From the NCBI GenBank assembly GCA_036245805.1, contig BTRK01000005.1, positions 17,274,984 to 17,338,983 of the forward strand: a stretch of 64,000 nt of DNA. Direction: 5' to 3'. Shown piece by piece: positions 11,201-23,596 of this stretch (its first letter is position 1; each line of letters starts with the position of its first letter). The position numbers and the translations under genes were made by a program. Below the pieces are notes generated by a model that saw nothing but the letters and a program-made list of their open reading frames with translations, was not told the origin of the DNA and did not search any database. The DNA is from Pristionchus mayeri (Eukaryota; Nematoda; Chromadorea; Rhabditida; Neodiplogasteridae).

Positions 11201-14200
11201 CTATGAAGGATACAATCGATAATCTGTTCAACTTCAGTTTGCAAAACATGTGATGTTGCCGCGCCTACGATCACCAAGGTTCACGTCGACTCTAAGGATA
11301 TGGCGGTTCCCCCGATCGTAAACACGGGTACTTGTTCAACGAAGACGTTCGTATGCGAGGGAATGATGGCAACCATCACTCCAATGTCGGTAAGAAAATG
11401 TTCTGATTGTCTCATTTGGATTGTATAGGTGACTGGGTCGAAATAGTGACAATGAAATTTAATTCATATTGAGGTATTTCTACAAGGTATCTGTATAATT
11501 AAAGGGAGGAGCCCCGATCGGTGCTGTGACTGATGGATCGATGATGATCATGTATACCGTAACATGCAAAGCAGACGGCTCTGGATGGGAAGTTGGAGGA
11601 CAAGTCATCAATTCAGTCGAATGCACTGCCACACCTCGTACGTATATTACCATCTAAATTTGTCTATGAAGGATACAATCGATAATCTGTTCAACTTCAG
11701 TTTGCAAAACATGTGCTGTTGCCGCGCCTACGATCACCAAGGTTCACGTCGACTCTAAGGATATGGCGGTTCCCCCGATCGTAAACACGGGTACTTGTTC
11801 AACGAAGACGTTCGTATGCGAGGGAATGATGGCAACCATCACTCCAATGTCGGTAAGAAAATGTTCTGATCGTCTCATTTGGATTGTATAGGTGACTGGG
11901 TCGAAATAGTGACAATGAAATTTAATTCATATTGAGGTATTTCTACAAGGTATCTGAATAATTAAAGGGAGGAGCCCCGATCGGTGCTGTGACTGATGGA
12001 TCGATGATGATCATGTATACCGTAACATGCAAAGCAGACGGCTCTGGATGGGAAGTTGGAGGACAAGTCATCAATTCAGTCGAATGCACTGCCACTCCTC
12101 GTACGTATATTACCATCTAAATTTGTCTATGAAGGATACAATCGATAATCTGTTCAACTTCAGTTTGCAAAACATGTGCTGTTGCCGCGCCTACGATCAC
12201 CAAGGTTCACGTCGACTCTAAGGATATGGCGGTTCCCCCGATCGTAAACACGGGTACTTGTTCAACGAAGACGTTCGTATGCGAGGGAATGATGGCAACC
12301 ATCACTCCAATGTCGGTAAGAAAATGTTCTGATTGTCTCATTTGGATTGTATAGGTGACTGGGTCGAAATAGTGACAATGAAATTTAATTCATATTGAGG
12401 TATTTCTACAAGGTATCTGTATAATTAAAGGGAGGAGCCCCGATCGGTGCTGTGACTGATGGATCGATGATGATCATGTATACCGTAACATGCAAAGCAG
12501 ACGGCTCTGGATGGGAAGTTGGAGGACAAGTCATCGATTCAGTCGAATGCACTGCCACTCCTCGTACGTATATTACCATCTAAATTTGTCTATGAAGGAT
12601 ACAATCGATAATCTGTTCAACTTCAGTTTGCAAAACATGTGATGTTGCCGCGCCTACGATCACCAAGGTTCACGTCGACTCTAAGGATATGGCGGTTCCC
12701 CCGATCGTAAACACGGGTACTTGTTCAACGAAGACGTTCGTATGCGAGGGAATGATGGCAACCATCACTCCAATGTCGGTAAGAAAATGTTCTGATTGTC
12801 TCATTTGGATTGTATAGGTGACTGGGTCGAAATAGTGACAATGAAATTTAATTCATATTGAGGTATTTCTACAAGGTATCTGAATAATTAAAGGGAGGAG
12901 CCCCGATCGGTGCTGTGACTGATGGATCGATGATGATCATGTATACCGTAACATGCAAAGCAGACGGCTCTGGATGGGAAGTTGGAGGACAAGTCATCAA
13001 TTCAGTCGAATGCACTGCCACTCCTCGTACGTATATTACCATCTAAATTTGTCTATGAAGGATACAATCGATAATCTGTTCAACTTCAGTTTGCAAAACA
13101 TGTGCTGTTGCCGCGCCTACGATCACCAAGGTTCACGTCGACTCTAAGGATATGGCGGTTCCCCCGATCGTAAACACGGGTACTTGTTCAACGAAGACGT
13201 TCGTATGCGAGGGAATGATGGCAACCATCACTCCAATGTCGGTAAGAAAATGTTCTGATTGTCTCATTTGGATTGTATAGGTGACTGGGTCGAAATAGTG
13301 ACAATGAAATTTAATTCATATTGAGGTATTTCTACAAGGTATCTGTATAATTAAAGGGAGGAGCCCCGATCGGTGCTGTGACTGATGGATCGATGATGAT
13401 CATGTATACCGTAACATGCAAAGCAGACGGCTCTGGATGGGAAGTTGGAGGACAAGTCATCGATTCAGTCGAATGCACTGCCACTCCTCGTACGTATATT
13501 ACCATCTAAATTTGTCTATGAAGGATACAATCGATAATCTGTTCAACTTCAGTTTGCAAAACATGTGCTGTTGCTGCGCCTACGATCACCAAGGTTCACG
13601 TCGACTCTAAGGATATGGCGGTTCCCCCGATCGTAAACACGGGTACTTGTTCAACGAAGACGTTCGTATGCGAGGGAACGATGGCAACCATCACTCCAAT
13701 GTCGGTAAGAAAATGTTCTGATTGTCTCATTTGGATTGTATAGGTGACTGGGTCGAAATAGTGACAATGAAATTTAATTCATATTGAGGTATTTCTACAA
13801 GGTATCTGTATAATTAAAGGGAGGAGCCCCGATCGGTGCTCTGACTGATGGATCGATGATGATCATGTATACCGTAACATGCAAAGCAGACGGCTCTGGA
13901 TGGGAAGTTGGAGGACAAGTCATCGATTCAGTCGAATGCACTGCCACTCCTCGTAAGTTTATTCCTCTTGAATTAACTGTTCAGAATGCAAAATCAATAA
14001 TCTCTTCACCTTCAGTTTGCAAGACATGTGATGCCGCCCAGCCTATGATCACCAAGGATGACGTCGACTCTAAGGATATGATGGTTCCACCGGTCGTCAA
14101 TACGGGTGTTTGTTCCATGAAGACGTTCGTATGCGAGGGAATGATGGCAACCATCACTCCAATGTCGGTAAGAAAATGTTCTGATTACCTCATTTGGAAT

Positions 14201-17200
14201 GTATCAGTGAGTGGATCGAAATAGTGTCAACGGAATTTAATTCAGATTGAGGTGTTTCTAAAAGGTAGCTGTATAATTAAAGGGAGGAGCCCCGATCGGT
14301 GCTCTGACTGATGGATCGATGATGATCATGTATACCGTAACATGCAAAGCAGACGGCTCTGGATGGGAAGTTGGAGGACAAGTCATCGATTCAGTCGAAT
14401 GCACTGCCACTCCTCGTAAGTTTATTCCTCTTGAATTAACTGTTCAGAATGCAAAATCAATAATCTCTTCACCTTCAGTTTGCAAGACATGTGATGCCGC
14501 CCAGCCTATGATCACCAAGGATGACGTCGACTCTAAGGATATGATGGTTCCACCGGTCGTCAATACGGGTGTTTGTTCCATGAAGACGTTCGTATGCGAG
14601 GGAATGATGGCAACCATCACTCCAATGTCGGTAAGAAAATGTTCTGATTACCTCATTTGGAATGTATCAGTGAGTGGATCGAAATAGTGTCAACGGAATT
14701 TAATTCAGATTGAGGTGTTTCTAAAAGGTAGCTGTATAATTAAAGGGAGGAGCGGCGATCGGTGCTGTGACTGATGGATCGATGATGATCATGTATACCG
14801 TAACATGCAAAGCAGACGGCTCTGGATGGGAAGTTGGAGGACAAATTATCGATTCGGTCGAATGCACGTATACTCCGCGTACGTATTTCAAATTCTATGA
14901 AATAAATATAATTCTTGCATTGAAATCAAATTTTACTACAAATTATAGTCTATTATCGAACACTTATATCCTTCTTTAGTTTGTGTCGTATTTCGAAATT
15001 TGAAAATCATTTCAGTGTGCAAGACGTGCTCTCCTGATCTGACTGCCGTTACGAAAATGGGACCGAACTCGATTGATTTTGTTAGCACTGCGATCGACGA
15101 TTCTGGTGCATGCGCAGTGAGGACATTCAGATGCGAAGGAAATCTGGCCCATATCGAGATTTATGACGTCAGTTTCGATTGCTTGATAAACTAGGCTCAG
15201 AAGTAATGGACACTTCTCCCTGTTTAGCATGAAAGAGATCTTTCTCTCAGGATGCCGGCAATAATATCGGTACAAAGCCTGGCGACACGCCGACTTCTGC
15301 CGTCCTCGAAGCCACGTGCAACGCAGACGGAACGGGATGGGAGTCCGGGGGCACCCTCATCCCCCGAGTCGAGTGCATCATTGTACCTCGTAAGGTTGCA
15401 TGCGTTCATGTGGTAGAATAGAGTTCGTATTTCTTCATTTCCAACACTCTCTCGTCTTCCGAGAAACTGTATGAAGGGTATAGATGGAAGCCCGAATTAT
15501 CGCTCTCTATTGTAGAGTAAGAGGGATTGAGATGTTATCTTTCAGCATGCCAGCAATGCAAAATGGAGCAGACAATGGTCACGCAAATCGCCCCCAATTC
15601 CAAGCCAATGACGAATGATCATACTGACATTACTGGAGCCTGTGCCAAGAGGACGTTCACCTGCGATGGAAAAATGCCTAAAATCACGCCCTCTACGGTG
15701 TGCAAGATTTATATAATGCTGTAAAAAGTATATTACGGTTGCTACAAGTCAACAAACAAAGTTCGTAAAACTTTCTAAGACATAGGCAATCTTTTTTGCA
15801 GGCGGGTGGTCCTCAAGCGCCAGTCACTGGAGGCACCAGCGTCATGTACACGATGACTTGCAATGCAGCAGGAACTGCATGGGAGATGCCTCCGGGAACG
15901 CCAATCACCTCCGTCGAATGCACTTATAACAGTCAGTTGCATCGGGGAGGATTATTGTTTGAGCGAACGGGTTGCTGTATCGCATATTTGCCTGAACAGG
16001 ACAATGAGACGATTGGTTGCAGAGTGCGACACGTGCGCTATGAATCTTCTTGTCACCGCACCTCAATCACCTGTTTCGAAAAATTTCGCAACAGACAACA
16101 CGGTGCTGATGGGAGGATGCTTAATGAGGACGCTCACGTGCACAGGACTAAATAACAACATTGACATCTTCCATGTGGGTGAAGAAATGAAATTTTATAT
16201 ACTTACAGTCGCGCCAGAAAGTGAGTAGACGATTTTTATTTTTGATATAACTTTTGTTGTAGCTGATTTCGCAATTTGGATGTTATGGTACTATATACCA
16301 AATCCATCGATGAATACGATGCGTGCATTGCTTCATCAATTGCATCATCGCTGATTGCGTAGTGATGACGCAATCAAAGAGTACTTTTTCAAAACGGCAT
16401 TATTCTTACATAGATTTTTTCCTACTCGCCAAACTTTCTGTGGTTGGAGTCATGCTCGAGGCCTACCTAGAAAAAAAATTTGAGGTTGCTGCGCGACCGC
16501 ACGTTTGCTGCAGCCTTGCTGCAAAAAGGGGTCTGAAATTTAGATATTGGCTTCTTGATCAGCTAGAGACTCGTTCAAAGCACCAAAATGATTCTCGTTG
16601 CGATCCCAGATGATCCTGTGAATATGGAAACGATATTCCAAAATTTGCCCTCAGGGCATGAAAAAATCACTTTTTTGCATGACCATTATTTGGACATTCA
16701 TAACTTTAAGGAAAATTTATTTAAAAATCTGATTTTTGCTTAGTCGTGTTCAAGATGTATTAAAGATATGATTACCAACTTTTTAGAGCGATTGGATTCC
16801 TTTCCTGCCCGCGGCGTTCGTTTTTCTGAGGTATACTGGTGTCGAGAAACACCCTGTTTACCCCTATGAGCTAGAGAGTACAGGCATAAACAAGGTGTTT
16901 CCCGGCCCTAGTATACCTCAGACAAACGAACGCCGCGGGCAGGAAATGAATCCAATCGCTCTAAAAAGTTGGGAATCATATCTTTAATACATCGTGAACA
17001 TGCCTAAGCAAAAATCAGATTTTTAAATAAATTTACCGTAAAGTTATGAATGTCCAAATAATGGTCATGCAAAAAAGTGATTTTTCATGCCCTGAGGGCA
17101 AATTTCGAGTTATAGCTTTCTCATGCTCAGGATCATGTGCACTCATTATGGCGATCATTTTGATGCTTTCGACGAGTGCCTAGCTCATCTAGATGCCGAG

Positions 17201-17956
17201 TTCTGAATTTGCGACCCTGTTTTTGCAGCAAGGCTGCAGCAAATATGCGGTCGCGCAGCAACTTCAAAAATTTTTTCTGGGTAGTCCTCAGCCATATCTC
17301 CAACCTCAGAAAGTTTGGCGAGTAGGAAAAAATCTATGTAAGAATAATGCCGTATTGAAAAAGTACACTTTGATGGCGTCATCACTACGCAATCAGCGAT
17401 GATGCAATTGATGAAGCAATGCACGCATCGTATTCCTCGATGGATTTGGTATATAGTACCACAACATCCAAATTGCGAAATCAGCTACAACAAAAGTTAT
17501 ATCAAAAACAAAAATCGTCTACTCACTTTCTGGCGCGACTGTAAGTCAATGAGTCTCTGCCGCCAGATACTGCTCAAAAACGGCTCGAGCGAGAGAGAAA
17601 AGAGCGAGAATAAAAGCCAGAGAGCAGTCAGAATAGAGGGCTCGAAAGGGTCAGCCAACCTGTTTTCGACCTGCAGTTACTTCTCAATTATGGCTCACGC
17701 GCGGGTTAGCAGTAACAGAGGGTCCACTAGACGTTTATCCGCGGGCTGTTTTAGCCACCATAGTGTTGATCGTTTCTTACTGAGAACACGTTTTCACAAC
17801 AGAATGGAAATATGTATGAAGAAAGTGATCCAATTGCAGAACGGAATGCAACTCGGAACCGTTTCTGATATGTTCGTCCTTACATGCAACGAAGAAGGAA
17901 CTTCATGGACAGCTGCTGGCTTTCTAGTTGATCGATTGGAGTGTTCTTCCGCTTGA
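8261..17956 (+). CDS. Secreted multi-domain C6 protein (about 15 C6 domains)
   Basis: A large extracellular protein gene. The first exon starts at 8261 with a signal peptide (MRLSPSLLLLFISTVEG). About 15 two-exon modules follow. In each, exon A carries a CxxC pair, a third Cys and a TFxC motif, and exon B carries YTVTCxADGxGW and a VEC motif, so six cysteines per module. This is the nematode C6 domain of unknown function. Modules start near 8545, 9572, 10315, 10775, then every 463 bases to 14479, then 15016, 15545 and 16025. The last exon B lies at about 17803-17956, ends LECSSA and is followed by TGA. The last intron holds a foldback element (16206-17541). Exon A is 152 and exon B 133 bases in the array (95 codons per module). 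The protein should be about 1,400-1,500 residues. Likely secreted, cuticle- or matrix-associated, but this role is inferred. Confidence 0.85.
10775..14878 (+). repeat. Tandem array of nine 463-bp C6-domain units inside the gene
   Basis: Exon A copies start at 10775, 11238, 11701, 12164, 12627, 13090, 13553, 14016 and 14479, each exactly 463 bases apart. Each unit contains exon A, a ~115-bp intron, exon B and a 63-bp intron. Units 1-7 are almost identical, including introns. Units 8 and 9 form a second, slightly diverged type and are nearly identical to each other. Each module starts and ends in intron phase 1, so gain or loss of a unit keeps the reading frame. Confidence 0.95.
16206..17541. 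mobile_element. Foldback (long inverted repeat) DNA element, TA-flanked, copy 1
   Basis: The element begins CAGTCGCGCCAGAAAGTGAG and ends with the reverse complement of that sequence, and is flanked by TA on both sides (16204-16205 and 17542-17543). The two ~650-base arms are near-perfect inverted copies, with only a short loop around 16860-16890. No transposase is encoded; open stretches inside are arm artefacts. It lies in the last intron of the C6 gene. The same family recurs at 34512-35946. TA duplication and CAGT ends suggest mobilisation by a Tc1/mariner-type transposase. Confidence 0.85.
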
Positions 17957-19195
17957 TCCAGGAAGATGACCCATCGATGATCCTCTCGTCTTCTGAGAGA
18001 TTGCAGTAAGCGCTCGTGAAAATATTCAGTGTGTCATTCAAATATGCAATACCCGCATTCATTTGTGCATTATTTTGATTTGTGCTGTGCTATTTGTCCA
18101 GTTTCAGTATTCTGATACATCCATGATGGATTAAATTGTCTTAGACTGTGTAAGAAAATAATGAACTAGAGATTTCTTATCGGCAACAGCAGTGAGGCTC
18201 GACTCTCATATCGTACAGGGAAGCATCAAAGTTCGAAATTATTGAAATGGCTTATTATTGAAAGATTGGAATTGATTGCTTGATTAAGGAAAATAAGACT
18301 AGTATTAAAATAATTGAATTGCTCACAAGGAGTGGATTTTTCACTCTCCGCATCATCAAGGTGTTGGGAATAACTCAGTGAACCAGATGTGCTCGGATAT
18401 GATAGATTTTTCATCGCTCCTTTCACTCGCTCTCCCCTCCCTCCACTTGTCCATTCCTATACACCCGCTCCCTCAGATGCGATGAGCATAAACCTTGACG
18501 GGAAGCAACTTAGTTCGACTAAGAATTGGCTTCCCGGTCTCTTCTTGATAATCGGATCTGTTATCACTCAGCGCGCGTCTCCCGGATCACCTCCTGCCCA
18601 CTCTACTGGAAACACATGATCACTCAGTGCAGATTTCTCCAATCACCCAGCAATCGATCTGGACCGATGAACCAGAGGAAGTCAATGCTTCCCACTGACA
18701 GTGACAGCTTATTTTTATTGTACTTTTCTGAAGATTATTATCCATCGAATGAGAACCAACAAAAACGTTCTCTAGTATTTTCAGAATGCGTTCGCACACT
18801 GACAAATTCGTTCTGCGAACACACTATAGAAGGGTTCTATTTGGATCTCACACGGTGGGTTCTCATCCGCCCGAGTACTCCTCCCGGTACCTGAGCACCT
18901 AAAGGATCAACTATGCCCCAAACGGTGTATCTGGAGTACCCAAATAATCATCTTTACCCCGATTGATCCCACCAGTGCCGCCCGTGTGAAGTGTGTTTGA
19001 ACGTAATTGAGCATTTTATTTTCTTGCTCTTGTTTCCGATTTTGATAAAAACAATTATCAGGGTTGAGTTGTTATGCGATTACGTGTCCACGATTATTTA
19101 TGTACTGGTACATTTAACAATGAACAATCCCAATAATATTTATCATTAAACGTAAAAATTGGGAAAAATTCTACCTCAACCTTTATCCTAATACT
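17957..19195. other. Intergenic region
   Basis: Downstream of the C6 gene and downstream of the convergent chemoreceptor-like gene. Short open stretches (18389-18619, 18526-18894) have no recognisable domain or paralog in the window. I see no repeat or RNA gene. Confidence 0.4.
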
Positions 19196-21302
19196 TCAGT
19201 GTCGCACACCTCGGTGCATAGGAGATATCACAGTGCTCTTCTTGATTACTATTACATTTTCAGAGTTTGACATCTTCTTGGAATCAAACATAGTCGAAGT
19301 GGGCTCAGCGGCGCTATCCTTATGGATTATCTGGAATGGCATGACAAATTGATGCTGAAGAAATTGCATACAGACACTAACGACGAAAATCTCCGTTTTC
19401 TACCCGATTAGATAGGATCAAACACATAATCGATTCTACTACTTTAAGTAGGTTCGGATATTGACCCTTGCACATATTTCAGGAATTTATTAGTTTTGAG
19501 TGACCGACGGTTCTAATCTGACCTAGTACCGTGTAAACTTACTCTCCTCAAGATCCCTACGAGCTTCATCCTGTAAATTGGCGTGAAGACAATAAGTAGG
19601 AGCGAGTGAACGGGCGAGTGCATGGCTGCACACAGGAAACACAGCGAGAAGGGCACTGAAGACACATAATTTAGATTGGAGGCATGCCTCCCGCGTATAA
19701 CATAGAGCCAGAGTGCGGCGCATCTGGGTCAAATGTCATTTCTTATTTAACGACTAAGCAAGCGAGAAGCGAGAAAAAGTGAAAAATGAAGAGAGGCAGA
19801 CCCAAATTTGGATCTCCATTTCGCATCTAATATCTCATTTGACATACATGGTCCGTGCACGTGAGCAATTACTGAAGTAAGGGCAAGAATGATCGGGAAG
19901 ATTACGAGTACGAGGGGTGTCATTGACTGTTACACGAGAATTGCATTTTAAAATATACTAATCTCTTGCCTGTAATATGAGTACTTTTGTCATCGTTGCA
20001 TTAAAATTCATCCTTTTGACAGACATTGTCGTCGCTTGTCGGAGCGTCGATAGGGTGTGCATCGAAATCTCAAATATTTATAAATATGACGACCTAGTTT
20101 GTTCAGAAGCCACAAGGAATACGTGACAAATGTCGCGAACGCATAGGATTCCGGATAATAAAATTCGTAATTCTCACCAACAATGTGCCGATTGTGGATA
20201 ACACGAGGCAAACCACACTGACATATGCGAAAATAATAAACTTTTCAGTATCGTAGCATTCAACATCTTCAAGTACAAATGTCGTCCAGCGTTGGATTAG
20301 AGCCTTAATATCAACTTGGAGCGTGATGCGAGATCAAAAAATATGATAAAATCATAAAATTATTCACTTGGAGAATAACTTCCTCTCGTTCGTTTGAATC
20401 TTCACAGTACTGCAATTTGATTTAGTTTTGAATTTAATCGAGGTCGTACTTTCAATAGAACTGGGAGTGCTTGCGATGACAATGCGCAGTAAGCGAGATA
20501 CAAGTTGCGATAGACTGGACGGAAATGCCATCGCGACCTTGGACTTTGCACTGCCTGCAAGAAATCTATAAGAAGCGAATTTGCTCTCGAAATTAGGCGA
20601 CAAGGGTAGGTAAGGCCTGTATTGCTAGGAACGTTGATTTCCGATACCTCGTCACAACCTACGTGAGGACACCAGTGGTCAAATCATTTTGATAGAATGA
20701 GTGCTAATTTCGGACGACCTGATGCCTCTCGATGAAACATGCAGCGTAAACTGGAACATTCGCAGCGAAAAGTCCAGTCCAAATTTCCTGGAAATGTTAA
20801 CATTGATCAATTCAGAAGAACACGCACGTAATAGAGATCAGGACCACCCGGAAGTTCGAGAAGAGGATTCTCTCTGCAGGTAATTAATATTTTAAATTTT
20901 ATAACTCATATTTTTGTGTTATATTCATATGTATTTTAGCTGACCTGACTAGGCATGTAGCTGGCAGCAACACAATAGGGTCCCACACAAACTGCATCAA
21001 AATGTCACTGATCACTCCAAGAATCTCAAAAAAAGTTGTAATAATACTTATAAATGCCCTTAATTGTAAGTAAAAATAGCTACAATTAGACAACCGATGT
21101 TGTTTACACTCACGACAATCATCGATATGAGGGAGGTATATCGCGATGAGACACTCTTGACGCAGAGAACTGTGATTACTAATGCGGGGATGGCAAAGCA
21201 TATCGATAGAGTCGTGAATGCATGTCGAATTTGCTTGACGACGTAATGAATTTGAAGATCGAGAGCGTTTACTTCACCCACATCGAGGCACAACGAGTCC
21301 AT
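19196..21302 (-). CDS. Seven-TM chemoreceptor-like protein
   Basis: Minus-strand exons with matching splice phases give a multi-pass membrane protein. It starts MDSLCLDVGEVNA at 21302, with a first TM segment (LSICFAIPALVITVLCV). An exon after a TTTTTTTGAG acceptor follows (ILGVISDILMQFV, DPIVLLPATCL), then an exon with RWHFRPVYRNLYLAYCALSS near 20470-20545. A YPESYAFATFVTYSLWLLN segment lies near 20105-20165, a TPLVLVIFPIILALTSVIAH segment near 19890-19950, and a HSPVHSLLLIVFTPIYR segment near 19570-19620. A Ser-rich cytoplasmic tail ends at 19196-19198. The last TM exon strongly resembles the TM7 region (HS.....PYR) of nematode chemoreceptors. The exact sr family and some middle exons are uncertain. 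Confidence 0.55.
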
Positions 21303-21954
21303 TGCAACTGACTCTCTTGTTGTCGGGAAAATCGTATTGTATCCTGAGGTTAACCTTTATTAATGCAGGAGATAAGCAACAAGTTCTATTTCGATTTGAA
21401 GCTGTTATGCAAAACATAATTATAATAGTCCTATGAATTGAAATCATGCCTACAATATGAGTGCATTTATTAGAATTCATTAGGCATAGATAGCATTATT
21501 GCTGAGGTGTATAGCATAACGACGTAATAGAACAAATATTTATCCCATCACATATACATATGATGCCAGATCTCTTACAATTCAATTCTATCATTAGATT
21601 TCTGGTTTATCGATTCTAATAATCAAATTCGGCTCCAGGTGCAGATCGCTATATAATAAGTTTGAAGCAAGTTATGAAGAAAAAACGGGAGCTGACATAC
21701 ATCTGATTTCTGTGCAAGCATTATCAAAATTCGTGTCTCTATCCTGCCTAGAAGCCGAGTTCTGAATTGTCCAACATCTTCTTACTATTGTCAATGTAGT
21801 CAACGTCGATAATTAGATCAGTCCAGTGTTAATGTTTCAACTTTTAGATAGTGGTTTGCATGAACTCGATGTTTCTCACGTCGTCCATTCAAAACAAGGG
21901 TCATTTGCATACCATTATCCCCTGCCTCCCACCTCTCCCTCTCCTCCCATTCCG

Positions 21955-22896
21955 ATGATCACGATTACTCTGAGGCGGTCGCAATTGCCTCCCTTCGCCT
22001 TCCTCCGTCTTCTCCTTCTCGCTGGTCTCCTCTCCACCTACGCGTGCTCCCTCCTCCTCCACTTCTACACCTCCTTCTGGGTCAGATCTCATCTTACGCT
22101 TGCTTAGAGTTTGTGTGCATGTTTCAAATTGCTAATAGTTTTTTTTTCTAATTTTAGTAATTGTTTTTGTTGTAATTTAGCCCATTTCAGGCCCGTGTGG
22201 CAGCCTTCTTCTCAGTCAGTTACATCACTTTTTTCTTCCTCGTCTCTCGCCCCTCTGCTGTGATCGACTGGAGTCTCGGATGGACAATGTGGAACCTCCC
22301 TTACCATCTCGTCAATTACTCATGGATCTTTGTTAACGTAAGAATTGTTTCATGTTATTTCTCATGTAGCAAAGTTATCCTACTTCTATGCCTCTTTAGC
22401 TAAATCATAGAAACCTCATCTGGCCAATCGGTTAGGAAATAGGCTGCATCTGCACTTGTTTTCCATTTCTGTCAAACCATATAACTGTCCATCCCTTGCC
22501 TTAATTGCCCTAGTCTTCCATTCAGTGCCAATACATTCGTTCAGCGCTTTCCTGTCGAAGATGGTTTGCAGTCCATTCTCCTCTCCATTATGGTCAGAAT
22601 TCATTTGTATTTGTTCAAATTGTGCTGTTTTTAGTAAAAAATCATTGCACACAAATCGAATTTTACGCGTTGTTTGTTGGAACAACTTTTAATTTGGTAC
22701 TATCAAAACAAGGAGTTGTCGATAAACTATGATAAAAAGGCTCTGAACTGAAGTACTCCTCGCTTTGTATTTTTAGTTGCGTACCATCGGATTCCGAATC
22801 CTCGGGTGGGCTGCGATCTACTGCTGGATGTCAGTGGTCGGAAAATCGGAGACCGAAGAACCCGACGAATTGGGTCAGCAGTTTACAGAGCATTAG
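21955..22896 (+). CDS. Small multi-pass membrane protein
   Basis: Three exons with GT-AG introns join into a ~130-residue protein. Exon 1 (21955-22080) encodes MITITLRRSQLPPFAFLRLL and a hydrophobic stretch with a CSLLLHFYTSFW end. Exon 2 (22191-22336) carries ARVAAFFSVSYITFFFLV and WSLGWTMWNLPYHLVNYSW. Exon 3 (about 22777-22896) has IGFRILGWAAIYCWMSVV and an acidic tail GKSETEEPDELG, then TAG. Three to four TM segments with a cytoplasmic-type tail are predicted. The family is not recognised. The aromatic-rich second exon is distinctive and could help a homology search. Confidence 0.65.
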
Positions 22897-23596
22897 ATAT
22901 CCACTTTATTAATGAAACTTCCGCGATTCTAAGGGTTACAGTACTTGTAATCATACCATTGCAGTGTTCGAAATCAGATTGAATCGTAGGACGTTGATAC
23001 TGCCATTTGTTGTCTCATAAATATTGTTATCTCCCGAAGTGGATTGTTTATCTGCAAATGAGCATTCAACACTCCAAAAAGAGCGAGCGATAATTTATAG
23101 CATAATTTTGCCATTGATTATGCATATTCTAACAAGTCATAGAATCCTCACTTGATCGTTTCTTCATTTCTTTATGCATACATCTCATTCCACTCACTGC
23201 TTGCAATTTGTCATATTTCACTGCTCGAAATATGGAAGTTTCTACAGCGGAAAGCAAAGCACGTGCCTAGCATACTCTTTTCCTCTCACTTTCGTCATTT
23301 CATCGAGTTTATTTTGTCAATAGCAATTGCACGAGATATCGACTGCCACGAGGAGAATTGAAGAGCAACAAAAGAGGGATGGAAAGGAAGAGAGAAAGAG
23401 AGAGAGAGGAAGAGAGAGAGGGGGAGAGAGAGAGGGAGAGAGAGATCGCGTGTTTTCCCTGCACATCTGCTGGTGCAAACGGAAAACAACTGCAGTAGGG
23501 AAGAAAAAATAAGGGAACATTGACCAGAGTGACTCGTGTTCCATCTTTCTCTCGTTTCGTGCCCATTTCTTTGGTATTATTGTAAATTTCGTTACG
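22897..23596. repeat. Intergenic region with a GA-rich microsatellite
   Basis: About 700 bases without a supported gene. At about 23380-23447 there is a GAGAGA/GGAGAG low-complexity tract. The rest is AT-rich and probably includes the promoter of the F-box-like gene starting at 23597. Confidence 0.6.

Noticed and set aside
11564..13610. Repeated 64-residue reading frame starting MQSRRLWMGSW in the C6 array
   Set aside because: It is a different frame of exon B plus intron of the tandem unit; it crosses splice sites and lacks the cysteine pattern.
10775..14878. CRISPR-like spacing of repeats
   Set aside because: Units are 463 bp and coding, with no short repeat-spacer pattern, and the genome is eukaryotic.
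16323..17424. Mirror-image open frames with MHCFINCIIADCVVMT
   Set aside because: Both arise from the two arms of the foldback element and also recur in the second copy; no transposase motif.
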